Shown here piece after piece: positions 1 to 5,858 of a DNA stretch of 25,766 nt. The notes beneath the pieces were generated by a model, which saw only the letters and a program-made list of their open reading frames with translations, searched no databases and had not been told where the DNA came from. The number at the start of each line of letters is the position of its first letter. The first letter of the stretch is position 1. A program made the position numbers and the translations under genes. The stretch is from a virus: positions 1 to 25,766 of the IMG/VR virus record IMGVR_UViG_3300030102_003688. One strand, 5' to 3'.

Positions 1-151
1 CATAATAGTCATAAACTTATTATACAATATTTACAGGTATTGTGTCAATTATTATGTAATAGTTGTTTTTCCAAAAAAAAAGAAGCACACAGAGACCTTT
101 TAAAGGGGGTCTAAAGGGATTGGTGGGGTGTTTGTATACGGGTAAAAACCG
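1..151. other. Non-coding AT-rich left end
   Basis: No convincing gene is seen here. The first 65 bases are almost all A/T and carry a small inverted repeat (ATAATA at about 3-8 with TATTAT at about 19-24). Bases 95-114 can form AGACC...GGTCT. On the leftward strand this lies downstream of the last gene of the cluster and before a T-rich run (the A-run at about 73-82), so it may act as a weak transcription end. This is inference only. Confidence 0.4.
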
Positions 152-424
152 TTATAATTTGAAATCTTTCTTCCAAGTCTGTAATGACCAATATGCTGGT
201 GATAAAGTCTTTTGTCCTTTGACATCATCTAATATAGCACCCATCCTAGCATTGAAACTTCTACGTCTAGCTGGATTGTTTCTGCCAATGCTCATACCTT
301 TTTGCCCAAAATTTACTTTCTTGATATTGCCAGTTGATCTATCTCTGACAAACACTTTGAACTTCTTGACGTCACCTCTCATCACCTTGTTCAATTTTAC
401 TTCTCTACCTTGATACTTTGGCAT
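152..424 (-). CDS. Small basic phage protein (VKKVxFG / NPxRRxSFxAR family), cysteines lost
   Basis: This 90-residue, Lys/Arg-rich protein ends the leftward cluster. Residues about 25-60 carry the pattern VFVRD..TG.IKKVNFG, then M.I.RNNPARRRSFNAR, then YW...W near the end. I recall this pattern from small uncharacterised proteins of large marine phages, where the last third usually reads ARHxC...YWSC..W. Both of those cysteines are replaced here (ARMGA and YWSLQ), so any metal or disulfide function is probably gone. The start overlaps the stop of the upstream gene by one base (TAATG) and follows an AAGGAAAAG stretch, which suggests translational coupling. Function unknown. Confidence 0.75.
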   Translation of the reverse strand: MPKYQGREVKLNKVMRGDVKKFKVFVRDRSTGNIKKVNFGQKGMSIGRNNPARRRSFNARMGAILDDVKGQKTLSPAYWSLQTWKKDFKL

Positions 425-675
425 TATTTTCTTTTCCTTGCTCTGGCTCTTATGTCCAAGTCGTGTTTCCTGCTACCTCTCAACAAACTATTGACTCTGC
501 CCATTGCCCATTGTGCCATACCAACACCAGGTCTTGATCCTGCTCCAAGGAATGCACCTTGTCCCCTACGATATACTGCCTTTAGATCTGCAAGGTTAAA
601 AGTTTTACTTTTCTTTGCCTTTGCTTTCAGTGTGTTCACAGTTGAAGCTGATAATGGTTTACTTTTTTTTGCCAA
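424..675 (-). CDS. Small basic phage protein, DUF5824-like, TTG start
   Basis: This 83-residue protein is rich in Lys, Arg and Ala. Its core, residues about 30-75, reads LKAVYRRGQGAFLGAGSRPG, then MAQWAMGRVNSLLRG and RKHDLD. It resembles the DUF5824-type proteins of T4-like marine phages (recalled, not searched), whose role is unknown. There is no ATG near the N terminus, and the first internal ATG would remove the conserved core. The start is a TTG at 675-673 with a clear AGGAG at 688-684, 8 nt away. It overlaps the end of the upstream gene by 17 bases across a run of eight A residues. It belongs to the leftward six-gene cluster and its stop overlaps the next start. Confidence 0.72.
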   Translation of the reverse strand: MAKKSKPLSASTVNTLKAKAKKSKTFNLADLKAVYRRGQGAFLGAGSRPGVGMAQWAMGRVNSLLRGSRKHDLDIRARARKRK

Positions 676-850
676 GTTTAACTCTCCTATCTATCAGGCT
701 TTGAGGTATTCTCTTACCTGCTTTATACAAGTTTGATATCCTTGTTATTACACTTGCTAATTCTGATCTCTTACCACCCTTGACACCAGATAGGTATTTC
801 TTTGCTATACCTGTCTTTTTGTCTTTTGCTACTTTTCTTTGTTTTGCCAT
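659..850 (-). CDS. Small basic phage protein (KKYLSGVKGGKR motif)
   Basis: This 63-residue, strongly basic protein has the motif AKKYLSG..GGKR.E....I......YK.GK near its middle and a Lys-rich end. Similar short basic proteins occur in marine phages and some giant viruses (DUF5872-like, recalled loosely). Function unknown; nucleic-acid or capsid binding is possible because of the charge. The ATG at 850-848 lies exactly 5 nt after a late-promoter-like octamer (863-856) and has no Shine-Dalgarno sequence, so its mRNA may be leaderless. It overlaps the next gene by 17 bases. Confidence 0.7.
   Translation of the reverse strand: MAKQRKVAKDKKTGIAKKYLSGVKGGKRSELASVITRISNLYKAGKRIPQSLIDRRVKLGKKK
684..688 (-). 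promoter_or_regulatory. Shine-Dalgarno AGGAG that fixes a TTG start
   Basis: On the leftward strand AGGAG is followed by 8 nt and then TTG, the start of the DUF5824-like gene. No ATG or GTG in that frame lies close by, so this site decides the start. Confidence 0.6.
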
Positions 851-855
851 ACTAA

Positions 856-863
856 TATTTATT
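856..863 (-). promoter_or_regulatory. Late-promoter-like octamer AATAAATA
   Basis: On the leftward strand it reads AATAAATA-TTAGT-ATG, matching the NATAAATA late-promoter consensus of T4-like cyanophages. It stands before the three-gene group 850-152. A start point 5-7 nt downstream would fall at the ATG. Confidence 0.6.
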
Positions 864-869
864 TGTTGT

Positions 870-1055
870 TTATTTTGCTAGACGATCCATATGTGCATAG
901 ATACGACCAATAACTTTGTCCAATGATAATAGTTCTTGTTGCATCATTGCCACCATTGTCTGTAATTCTATGATTGTTATCAAAGCCCAAGTTGATAATC
1001 CCATTAATATAGTTCCCAACAAGGCGATCAATGCAGTATTTGTTTTTCTTGTCAT
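870..1055 (-). CDS. Small membrane protein with one transmembrane segment
   Basis: This 61-residue protein has a short basic N terminus (TRKTNT) and one hydrophobic segment at about residues 7-30. A C-terminal half with regularly spaced hydrophobic residues follows, probably an amphipathic helix or coiled coil. It most likely sits in the inner membrane with the C-terminal part exposed. Size and layout would suit a holin, a spanin-like or superinfection-related protein, but no family motif decides this. Its ATG overlaps the stop of the 44-residue gene upstream (ATGA), and the GAGGTCAAGG just before it can serve as ribosome-binding site. Confidence 0.65.
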   Translation of the reverse strand: MTRKTNTALIALLGTILMGLSTWALITIIELQTMVAMMQQELLSLDKVIGRIYAHMDRLAK

Positions 1056-1186
1056 TTGCCTTGACCTCTATATTTTTTGAAACTTCTTCTTTTTGATTTG
1101 TTCATTTTACAAGTTGAAGGCTTCCTACCTATGCTTGTTTTATGAAAAGTTGGTTCGTGTGTTATCTGTTCTTTAACCTTTGCCAT
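1052..1186 (-). CDS. 44-residue basic protein (HKTSIG...KRRSFKKYRGQG)
   Basis: This gene is short and easily missed. It starts ATG GCA AAG GTT at 1186 and ends TGA at 1054-1052. The N-terminal part is MAKVKEQITHEPTFHKTSIG and the end reads NKSKRRSFKKYRGQGK. I recall very similar short proteins ending in KRR..KKYRGQG(R/K) in many marine T4-like and T7-like phages, which is the main support; their role is unknown. It overlaps the upstream gene by 14 bases and the downstream membrane-protein gene by ATGA, so the whole leftward cluster is tightly coupled. It has one cysteine and a highly basic C terminus that could bind nucleic acid. Confidence 0.72.
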   Translation of the reverse strand: MAKVKEQITHEPTFHKTSIGRKPSTCKMNKSKRRSFKKYRGQGK

Positions 1187-1469
1187 ATATTTGAATGTAT
1201 CCAAATTTGTCTGTTCTAAATGCTCTATTTAATTTTGCAACCTGTGTCTTTGCGGTGGCTTCAGTTGACCAAGTGTTTTTGTTGTATTTGAAAGTTGACG
1301 AGCTGAATTGTGTGTAATCACTCAAAGCATTTGATCTCTTGTTGATTCTGATCTTTGCCAGTTTGCCATCGTAGGTCAACATCCATATGGTGTCCACGGT
1401 CTGGACTTCTTGCACATAACCTAGTCGTGTGTATGCTTCTGCTTCTATTTTAAGTTCTTTTCTTGCCAT
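1173..1469 (-). CDS. Hypothetical small protein, first gene of the leftward cluster
   Basis: This 98-residue protein begins MARKELKIEAEAYTRLGY and continues with alternating hydrophobic and polar stretches (TIWMLTYDGKLAKIRINKRS), so a small beta-rich fold is likely. I do not recognise the family. The frame is open further upstream to 1520, but the start at 1469 is preferred: it gives the usual MARK-type N terminus and lies exactly 5 nt after an AATAAATA octamer (1482-1475). No Shine-Dalgarno sequence is visible. Its end overlaps the 44-residue gene by 14 bases. Confidence 0.65.
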   Translation of the reverse strand: MARKELKIEAEAYTRLGYVQEVQTVDTIWMLTYDGKLAKIRINKRSNALSDYTQFSSSTFKYNKNTWSTEATAKTQVAKLNRAFRTDKFGYIQIYGKG

Positions 1470-1474
1470 GCAAA

Positions 1475-1482
1475 TATTTATT
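1475..1482 (-). promoter_or_regulatory. Late-promoter-like octamer AATAAATA before the leftward cluster
   Basis: On the leftward strand the sequence is AATAAATA-TTTGC-ATG. The 5-nt gap to the ATG is the same as before the genes at 850 and 2400. Confidence 0.6.
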
Positions 1483-1488
1483 GAGTTG

Positions 1489-1526
1489 TAAAAAAGGTGA
1501 ACCCTGCTGTCGCAAAACAACAGGGT
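1489..1526 (-). terminator. Possible leftward terminator or attenuator hairpin
   Basis: ACCCTG (1501-1506) pairs with CAGGGT (1521-1526), and TGT/ACA extends the stem past one mismatch. Read leftward, the stem is followed by TCACC and six T residues (1495-1490). It lies just before the promoter octamer of the leftward cluster. It could insulate the cluster or attenuate a transcript starting near 1588. Confidence 0.45.
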
Positions 1527-1580
1527 CCTATCGCATTTTAAGGAGCATTACCGCTATGTCAATAACAAGTAATACAATGA

Positions 1581-1588
1581 TATTTATC
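1581..1588 (-). promoter_or_regulatory. Weak late-promoter-like octamer GATAAATA
   Basis: This leftward GATAAATA lies in the divergent intergenic region, upstream of the hairpin at 1526-1501. It fits NATAAATA but has no gene immediately after it, so it is a weaker candidate. Confidence 0.3.
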
Positions 1589-1635
1589 TAAAAATGTAAA
1601 AAAACACCTCAACTTGAAGATTTTGGAATCAAAAT

Positions 1636-1643
1636 TATAAATA
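1636..1643 (+). promoter_or_regulatory. Late-promoter-like octamer TATAAATA
   Basis: A perfect T4 late consensus lies 77 nt before the ATG at 1721 and upstream of the sigma70-like promoter of the same gene. It would give a longer leader that includes the palindrome at 1683-1701. Confidence 0.5.
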
Positions 1644-1677
1644 TCACAAAGGGTAGAAGCAATTCCCATTTTAAAAC

Positions 1678-1706
1678 TTGACAGCAAATCTTAGATTTGC
1701 TATTAT
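1678..1706 (+). promoter_or_regulatory. Sigma70-type promoter, TTGACA-N17-TATTAT
   Basis: The -35 box is a perfect TTGACA (1678-1683), the spacer is 17 nt, and the -10 box TATTAT (1701-1706) matches TATAAT at five of six positions. The predicted start near 1713 leaves a leader of only about 8 nt before the ATG at 1721. It drives the gene at 1721 and possibly read-through into terS. It is the best host-type promoter in the window. Confidence 0.7.
1683..1701 (+). promoter_or_regulatory. Candidate operator: perfect palindrome filling the promoter spacer
   Basis: AGCAAATCT-T-AGATTTGCT is a perfect inverted repeat (9-bp arms, 1-nt centre). Its inner 17 bp exactly occupy the spacer between the -35 and -10 boxes. 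A dimeric repressor bound here would block RNA polymerase. No repressor gene is recognisable nearby apart from the unknown basic protein at 1721, so autoregulation is only a guess. Confidence 0.6.
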
Positions 1707-1720
1707 TGTATTATCGCATT

Positions 1721-2059
1721 ATGAAAACAAAAAACATAACACATAACCAATTGGTTGGCTACTGGGCTAAGACAAAAGGTATAACATCAAAAGATTTGGA
1801 AACACATAAACAAATCAATGACGTTGTATTGTTGCTTCAGTTCAAAGATCATTTCAATGTTTATTTTACAAAGAGTGAAACAGCCAGTTGGGGTGCGATA
1901 TGGGGAATAGTTTATCATAAGAAAAGATCCCTAAAACAAAAACATCTACACACACTGGCTAACATAGGCAAAAGAATAAAACACAGGCAAGAAAAAATAA
2001 AACAACTCAGGCAACAAAACAGAGACCACTCAGTCAATAAAACTCAGGGTGTAATATGA
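1721..2059 (+). CDS. Hypothetical basic protein
   Basis: This 112-residue protein begins MKTKNITHNQLVGYWAKTKG. A central part contains VVLLLQFKDHFNVYFTKSE and SWGAIWGIVYHKK. A long basic, Gln/Lys/Arg-rich helix follows from about residue 70 to 100 and is probably exposed or nucleic-acid binding. I do not recognise the family. The start at 1721 is chosen because the promoter's -10 box ends at 1706 and upstream codons of this frame lie inside the promoter. There is no Shine-Dalgarno sequence, so translation may be near-leaderless. It is the only rightward gene before the terminase, and its promoter carries a palindrome, so it could be an early or regulatory gene. Its stop lies in a long-range pairing segment (2056-2065). 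Confidence 0.65.
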   Translation: MKTKNITHNQLVGYWAKTKGITSKDLETHKQINDVVLLLQFKDHFNVYFTKSETASWGAIWGIVYHKKRSLKQKHLHTLANIGKRIKHRQEKIKQLRQQNRDHSVNKTQGVI

Positions 2060-2357
2060 CGGCTAATGACCTTGATGCGGTATATGATTCTTGTTTATCA
2101 TGTACAATCGTAAGTGCCGCTCCTACCCTTTAAAGGGTTGCAGTTCCAATACATCAGTCTGCACAAAGGAGAAACAAGTCGTGTGTGAGTCATCCAAGAC
2201 CACATCGTAAGGCGGTTATGAAGTAGTATTTTTTTTAGATACTATTTCGCATAGCCGTCGTGCGATCAAACATCCAAGTATCTCTCTAGATCATATAGAA
2301 AAAGATAATAGTAATCACTGAAGGTGATTACTTGATTGACAACGAAGTTGTTGATCA
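2056..2357 (+). other. Gene-free, hairpin-rich region before terS (candidate cos/pac site or structured RNA)
   Basis: This stretch holds no convincing gene but many inverted repeats. (a) TATATGAT 2081-2088 pairs with ATCATGTA 2097-2104. (b) ACCCTTTAAAGGGT at 2125-2138 is a perfect palindrome. (c) TGCAG 2139-2143 pairs with CTGCA 2159-2163. (d) A hairpin of about 19 bp has arms 2211-2229 and 2239-2259, a T-rich loop and a 2-nt bulge. (e) AGTAATCAC 2310-2318 pairs with GTGATTACT 2324-2332. (f) The adjacent 11-bp hairpin 2333-2357 has loop GAA. GACGGCTA 2058-2065 is also complementary to TAGCCGTC 2252-2259, competing with hairpin (d). Phage packaging sites often lie next to terS, so a terminase recognition region is plausible. 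An RNA element in the read-through transcript is the alternative. Confidence 0.5.
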
Positions 2358-2386
2358 GACCTAGATCAAAGTGAATCAAACAAATT

Positions 2387-2394
2387 AATAAATA
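2387..2394 (+). promoter_or_regulatory. Late-promoter-like octamer AATAAATA before terS
   Basis: The sequence reads AATAAATA-ACAGT-ATG, with a 5-nt gap and no Shine-Dalgarno sequence. It is a candidate start of the terS-terL late transcript. Confidence 0.6.
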
Positions 2395-2399
2395 ACAGT

Positions 2400-2852
2400 A
2401 TGCCAAAACAGACCAAGTTAAATCCCAAACAGAAACATTTCGTAGAAGAATATCTAAAGTCTTACAACGCCTCAGAGGCTTGTAGACTGGTAGGATTCAG
2501 TGAATCAATGGCCAATAAACTGATGCAGAACCCATTGGTATCAAATGAGATCAACAAGGGCATTGACATCAGTTTGAAGAAAGCCAAGATAGATAACAGA
2601 TCTGTGTTGGGTCAATTGGCTCAGATTGCAATGGAGCAGGATCCTGTCACGAAAGGTATGCGATGGAGTGATAAATTGAGAGCCTTAGAACTATTGGGCA
2701 AACACCTAGGAATGTTCAAAGAGCAAGAAACAGATCAAGGCAAGATTCCTCAAGTCACTATCAATTTTGAAGGTGAAAAGGAAAAACTAGACAAGCCTTC
2801 TTTTGAGGTAGTAGACTATGAAGCAGAAAAAGTCAAACGAAGAGACAACTAA
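2400..2852 (+). CDS. terS: Terminase small subunit
   Basis: This 150-residue protein recognises phage DNA and starts packaging together with the large subunit. The N terminus LNPKQKHFVEEYLKSYNASE followed by ACRLVGFSES.ANKLMQNP is the helix-turn-helix region typical of Terminase_2-type small subunits. Later parts contain a helical oligomerisation region (DKLRALELLGKHLGMF) and a charged C terminus that would contact TerL. Length fits the family. The ATG lies 5 nt after an AATAAATA octamer without a Shine-Dalgarno sequence. The end overlaps terL by 35 bases. The preceding hairpin-rich stretch is a natural candidate for its binding site. Confidence 0.9.
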   Translation: MPKQTKLNPKQKHFVEEYLKSYNASEACRLVGFSESMANKLMQNPLVSNEINKGIDISLKKAKIDNRSVLGQLAQIAMEQDPVTKGMRWSDKLRALELLGKHLGMFKEQETDQGKIPQVTINFEGEKEKLDKPSFEVVDYEAEKVKRRDN

Positions 2853-4272
2853 CAACACCAACAATCTCAAAGTTTCCTTCACACCAAACCAACAGCTCTG
2901 GTACCAGACACCAGCCACGGAAGTGTTGATTGGAGGATCATTTGGATCAGGCAAGTCATTCTTCCTGAGATGGGCGTCAATACTTTGGGCCATGGAGATC
3001 CCTGGGATCAACATATTCCTTTTCAGACGTACATTCCCAGATCTGAGGATAAACCATTTGGTTGGACCACAGAGCTATCTCTCAATATTGGAACCATTGA
3101 TATCAGGTGGGTGGGTCAAATACAACTCTGCCCATAACACATTCAAATTTTGGAATGGATCTGTTATCACATTATCACATCTTCAACAAGAAGCAGATAT
3201 GTACAGATGGCAAGGTTCAGAGATCCACTGTTTATTATTAGATGAAGGAACAACATTCACGGAAGCACAATACAAGTTCATGAGATCAAGGGTCAGGATG
3301 AGTGGTGTCAAGATACCAGAAAAATGGAAAGGCTATTTTCCAAGGATTATGACCAGTTCCAATCCAGGTGGTATTTCACACAATTTCTTCAAGATGGGAT
3401 TTGTTGATCTATGTCCAAATAATAGGATAGTTAAGATGCCAGATGATGAAGGTGGATTGTTGAGGCAGTATCTTCCAGCAAAACTCGTAGACAATCCATA
3501 TCTAATGAAAGAAGATCCTGACTATGTCAAAAGGATCATGGGTATGGGAAACACAGAATTGGTCACAGCCATGTTGGAAGGAGATTGGAACATTCCTTCT
3601 GGTCAGATGTTCTCAGATGTCATGGATGGTGTGAAATGCCTAGTTGGAGATTTTAGATTGCCAGAACATTGGACATTGAAGAGGGGATTTGACTATGGTT
3701 ATTCTGCTCCTTTTTCAGTGTTATGGTATGCCATAGCAGATGACACACCTTGCACGATTGACGGTAAACAGAAGACATTCACGCCTGGTACAATAGTGAT
3801 AGTGGATGAATTGTATGGTTCAAAGCCAAATAAACCCGCAGAAGGTGTGAGATGGTCACCAGGAGATATAGCAAGAGCCATAAAAGAACAAGAGAGACAC
3901 TATGATAGACCAGTGAGACCAGGCCCCGCTGATAATTCAATCTATGATGGTGATAGCAAAATAGCAGAAGAGATGGCCGTTCATGGTGTTGAATGGTCTA
4001 GATCAAACAAAGCCCCAGGTTCTAGAAAGATAGGTTGGCAACAGATAAGACAGAAATTCAATGCTATGTTGCCTGAAACACAAGAAGAACCAGGATTAGT
4101 AATAACAAACAAATGCCAAATGCTTTGGAGGAACCTTACAGGTTTGCCAAGAGATACCAACAATCTAGATGATGTTGACACCAAAGCAATAGATCATGAT
4201 GCTGATACTTTGAGATATATTGTCTTAGACAAGCCAAAAACAGCAAAAATGATTCCGCTACAAGGGTATTAA
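2818..4272 (+). CDS. terL: Terminase large subunit
   Basis: This 484-residue protein is the ATP-driven packaging motor and nuclease that fills proheads through the portal. The Walker A motif is GGSFGSGKS (residues 39-47). Walker B is CLLLDE (138-143), with acidic residues at 142-143. The coupling motif is TSSNPGG (179-185). The C-terminal RNase H-like nuclease has acidic clusters at GFDYG (D292), ADNSIYDGD (371-379) and DHDADTLRY (459-467), which suit metal binding. Length is normal. The start at 2818 overlaps the end of terS. All catalytic motifs appear intact, so the gene should be functional. Confidence 0.95.
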   Translation: MKQKKSNEETTNNTNNLKVSFTPNQQLWYQTPATEVLIGGSFGSGKSFFLRWASILWAMEIPGINIFLFRRTFPDLRINHLVGPQSYLSILEPLISGGWVKYNSAHNTFKFWNGSVITLSHLQQEADMYRWQGSEIHCLLLDEGTTFTEAQYKFMRSRVRMSGVKIPEKWKGYFPRIMTSSNPGGISHNFFKMGFVDLCPNNRIVKMPDDEGGLLRQYLPAKLVDNPYLMKEDPDYVKRIMGMGNTELVTAMLEGDWNIPSGQMFSDVMDGVKCLVGDFRLPEHWTLKRGFDYGYSAPFSVLWYAIADDTPCTIDGKQKTFTPGTIVIVDELYGSKPNKPAEGVRWSPGDIARAIKEQERHYDRPVRPGPADNSIYDGDSKIAEEMAVHGVEWSRSNKAPGSRKIGWQQIRQKFNAMLPETQEEPGLVITNKCQMLWRNLTGLPRDTNNLDDVDTKAIDHDADTLRYIVLDKPKTAKMIPLQGY

Positions 4273-4273
4273 C

Positions 4274-4281
4274 AATAAATA
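4274..4281 (+). promoter_or_regulatory. Late-promoter-like octamer AATAAATA before the portal gene
   Basis: It sits in the short gap between terL and the portal gene, 24 nt before the ATG at 4306. Room remains for the AGGA-type ribosome-binding site at about 4293-4296. Confidence 0.6.
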
Positions 4282-4305
4282 TGATTATAGATCAGGAAAA
4301 CTTAT

Positions 4306-5841
4306 ATGCCAGCAAATAATACACATCCAAATTATAACAATTGGGCTCACAAGGCCGTAAAAACAAGAACAGTGATCGCAGGAGAAGAAGAAGTAAAATC
4401 CGCGGGACAAATGTTCCTACCACATCTTAATGGTTTATCCAGAGAAGAATATGAAGATTACAAAGATAGAGCTCAGTTCTACAATGCAAGTAGAAGGACT
4501 CTTTCTGCATTGGTTGGCTCAGTTTTCAGAAGAGGTGCCACATTCACAAGACCCACAGAACTAGATGATGTGATCAATGACATTGATCTTGATGGTACTT
4601 CAGCAAATCACTTCACAAAACAGATTCTAAAAGAAGTGCTAACAGTTGGCAGACACGGTGTTCTAGTTGATTATGATGAAACACAGAAAAGACCATATTG
4701 TAATCATTACATTGGTGAAACAATAATAAACCACAGAATGGGTATGCACAATGGCATATTACAATTGGAAATGGTGGTGTTGGCAGAAAACAAAGAAACA
4801 ATTGATCCACAAGACGAATTTGAAACAAGTCATCAAACTTGTTATAGGGTGTTGAGACTACAAGAAGGAGTCTATACCCAACAGATATATTACGTTGATG
4901 GTAATAGAACAAATGCAGGTGAAATAACAATTCCAACAATACAAGGAAGAACATTAGATTACATTCCTTTTGTTATCATAAACACAACTTCTTTAGGTTG
5001 TGATTATGAAGATTCACCATTGTTAGATTTAGTGAACATGAATATCAATCATTATAAGTTTTCAGCAGACATTGGTCATTCACTTCACTTTACAGCTTTG
5101 CCTACTCCATTCGCTACTGGTGTAGACAATTATGGAGGTGAAAGCAAAGAGGCAACCCCGTTAAGGATTGGTTCAACAAATATGCTTATGCTACCCCAAG
5201 GTTCAACCGTGGGTATGTTAGAATTCAGTGGCGCAGGGGTGAACAGTCTAAGGCAATACTTGAATGATTGTGAAGGCAAGATGGGAAAACTGGGAGCGAG
5301 ACTTCTAGAGAAACCATCTGCTCAACCAGAGACAGCAGAAACAACTTCTATCAGACAAGCGGCAGAAGGATCTGCTCTTATCACAGTAGTAGAATCAGTA
5401 GATGCTGGTATCACAATGGCATTGAAATATTGTGCTGATTACATGAACATAGATATTGATTCAGTAGATGCTGAATTGAACAGAGACTTCATTGATGCTA
5501 AAATGAATTCTAAATCATTGATAGAATTGATACAGGCATATCAAACTGGCGGTATATCAGAAGAAACTTTATACTACAATCTACACAAAGGTGAAATACT
5601 ACCACCTGATCATAACAGAACAGAAGAGATCACAAGATTACAAGGGCTGAAAGAAACAGTGGAGCAACCATCACAGCCTAAGAACCTTGATCAACCACAT
5701 CCACCAATGCAAGACACAGATTCATTGGTCAGTCATATGAGAGAGATGATTGAACAAGGATACACAGACGAAGAAATCAAACAAATACATCCAGAAATGG
5801 ATAGTTATTTTAATGGAGGAAATGACAATGGCAATGACTAA
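4306..5841 (+). CDS. Portal protein (DUF4055-like)
   Basis: This 511-residue protein would form the dodecameric ring at the capsid vertex through which TerL pumps DNA and to which the connector binds. The N-terminal part matches my recall of DUF4055 portals. It has HPNYNNWAHKA, then a segment with FLPHLNGLSREEYEDYKDRAQFYN and RTLSALVGSVFRRG, then IDLDGTSA and GRHGVLVDYD. A long C-terminal helical region (residues about 350-480) would form the stem and crown, and the extreme C terminus is Gly/Asn/Asp-rich. The position directly after terL fits. It ends only 17 bases before the next start. Confidence 0.88.
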   Translation: MPANNTHPNYNNWAHKAVKTRTVIAGEEEVKSAGQMFLPHLNGLSREEYEDYKDRAQFYNASRRTLSALVGSVFRRGATFTRPTELDDVINDIDLDGTSANHFTKQILKEVLTVGRHGVLVDYDETQKRPYCNHYIGETIINHRMGMHNGILQLEMVVLAENKETIDPQDEFETSHQTCYRVLRLQEGVYTQQIYYVDGNRTNAGEITIPTIQGRTLDYIPFVIINTTSLGCDYEDSPLLDLVNMNINHYKFSADIGHSLHFTALPTPFATGVDNYGGESKEATPLRIGSTNMLMLPQGSTVGMLEFSGAGVNSLRQYLNDCEGKMGKLGARLLEKPSAQPETAETTSIRQAAEGSALITVVESVDAGITMALKYCADYMNIDIDSVDAELNRDFIDAKMNSKSLIELIQAYQTGGISEETLYYNLHKGEILPPDHNRTEEITRLQGLKETVEQPSQPKNLDQPHPPMQDTDSLVSHMREMIEQGYTDEEIKQIHPEMDSYFNGGNDNGND

Positions 5842-5858
5842 AAAGAAAAAGAAAAAAG

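Noticed and set aside
1556-1591. 11-codon frame (MSITSNTMIFI) with AAGGAG 10 nt upstream, possible leader peptide
   Set aside because: Too short to support, with no promoter clearly placed for it and no attenuator-like structure after it on the + strand.
2056-2133. 25-codon frame starting on ATGA overlap with the stop of gene 1721
   Set aside because: No ribosome-binding site, ends inside the palindrome at 2125-2138, and the DNA is better explained by base-pairing structure.
2125-2200. Possible tRNA (GTTCCAAT resembling a T-loop)
   Set aside because: No matching T-stem, acceptor stem or anticodon arm can be drawn, and the loop sequence does not fit the GTTCRA consensus.
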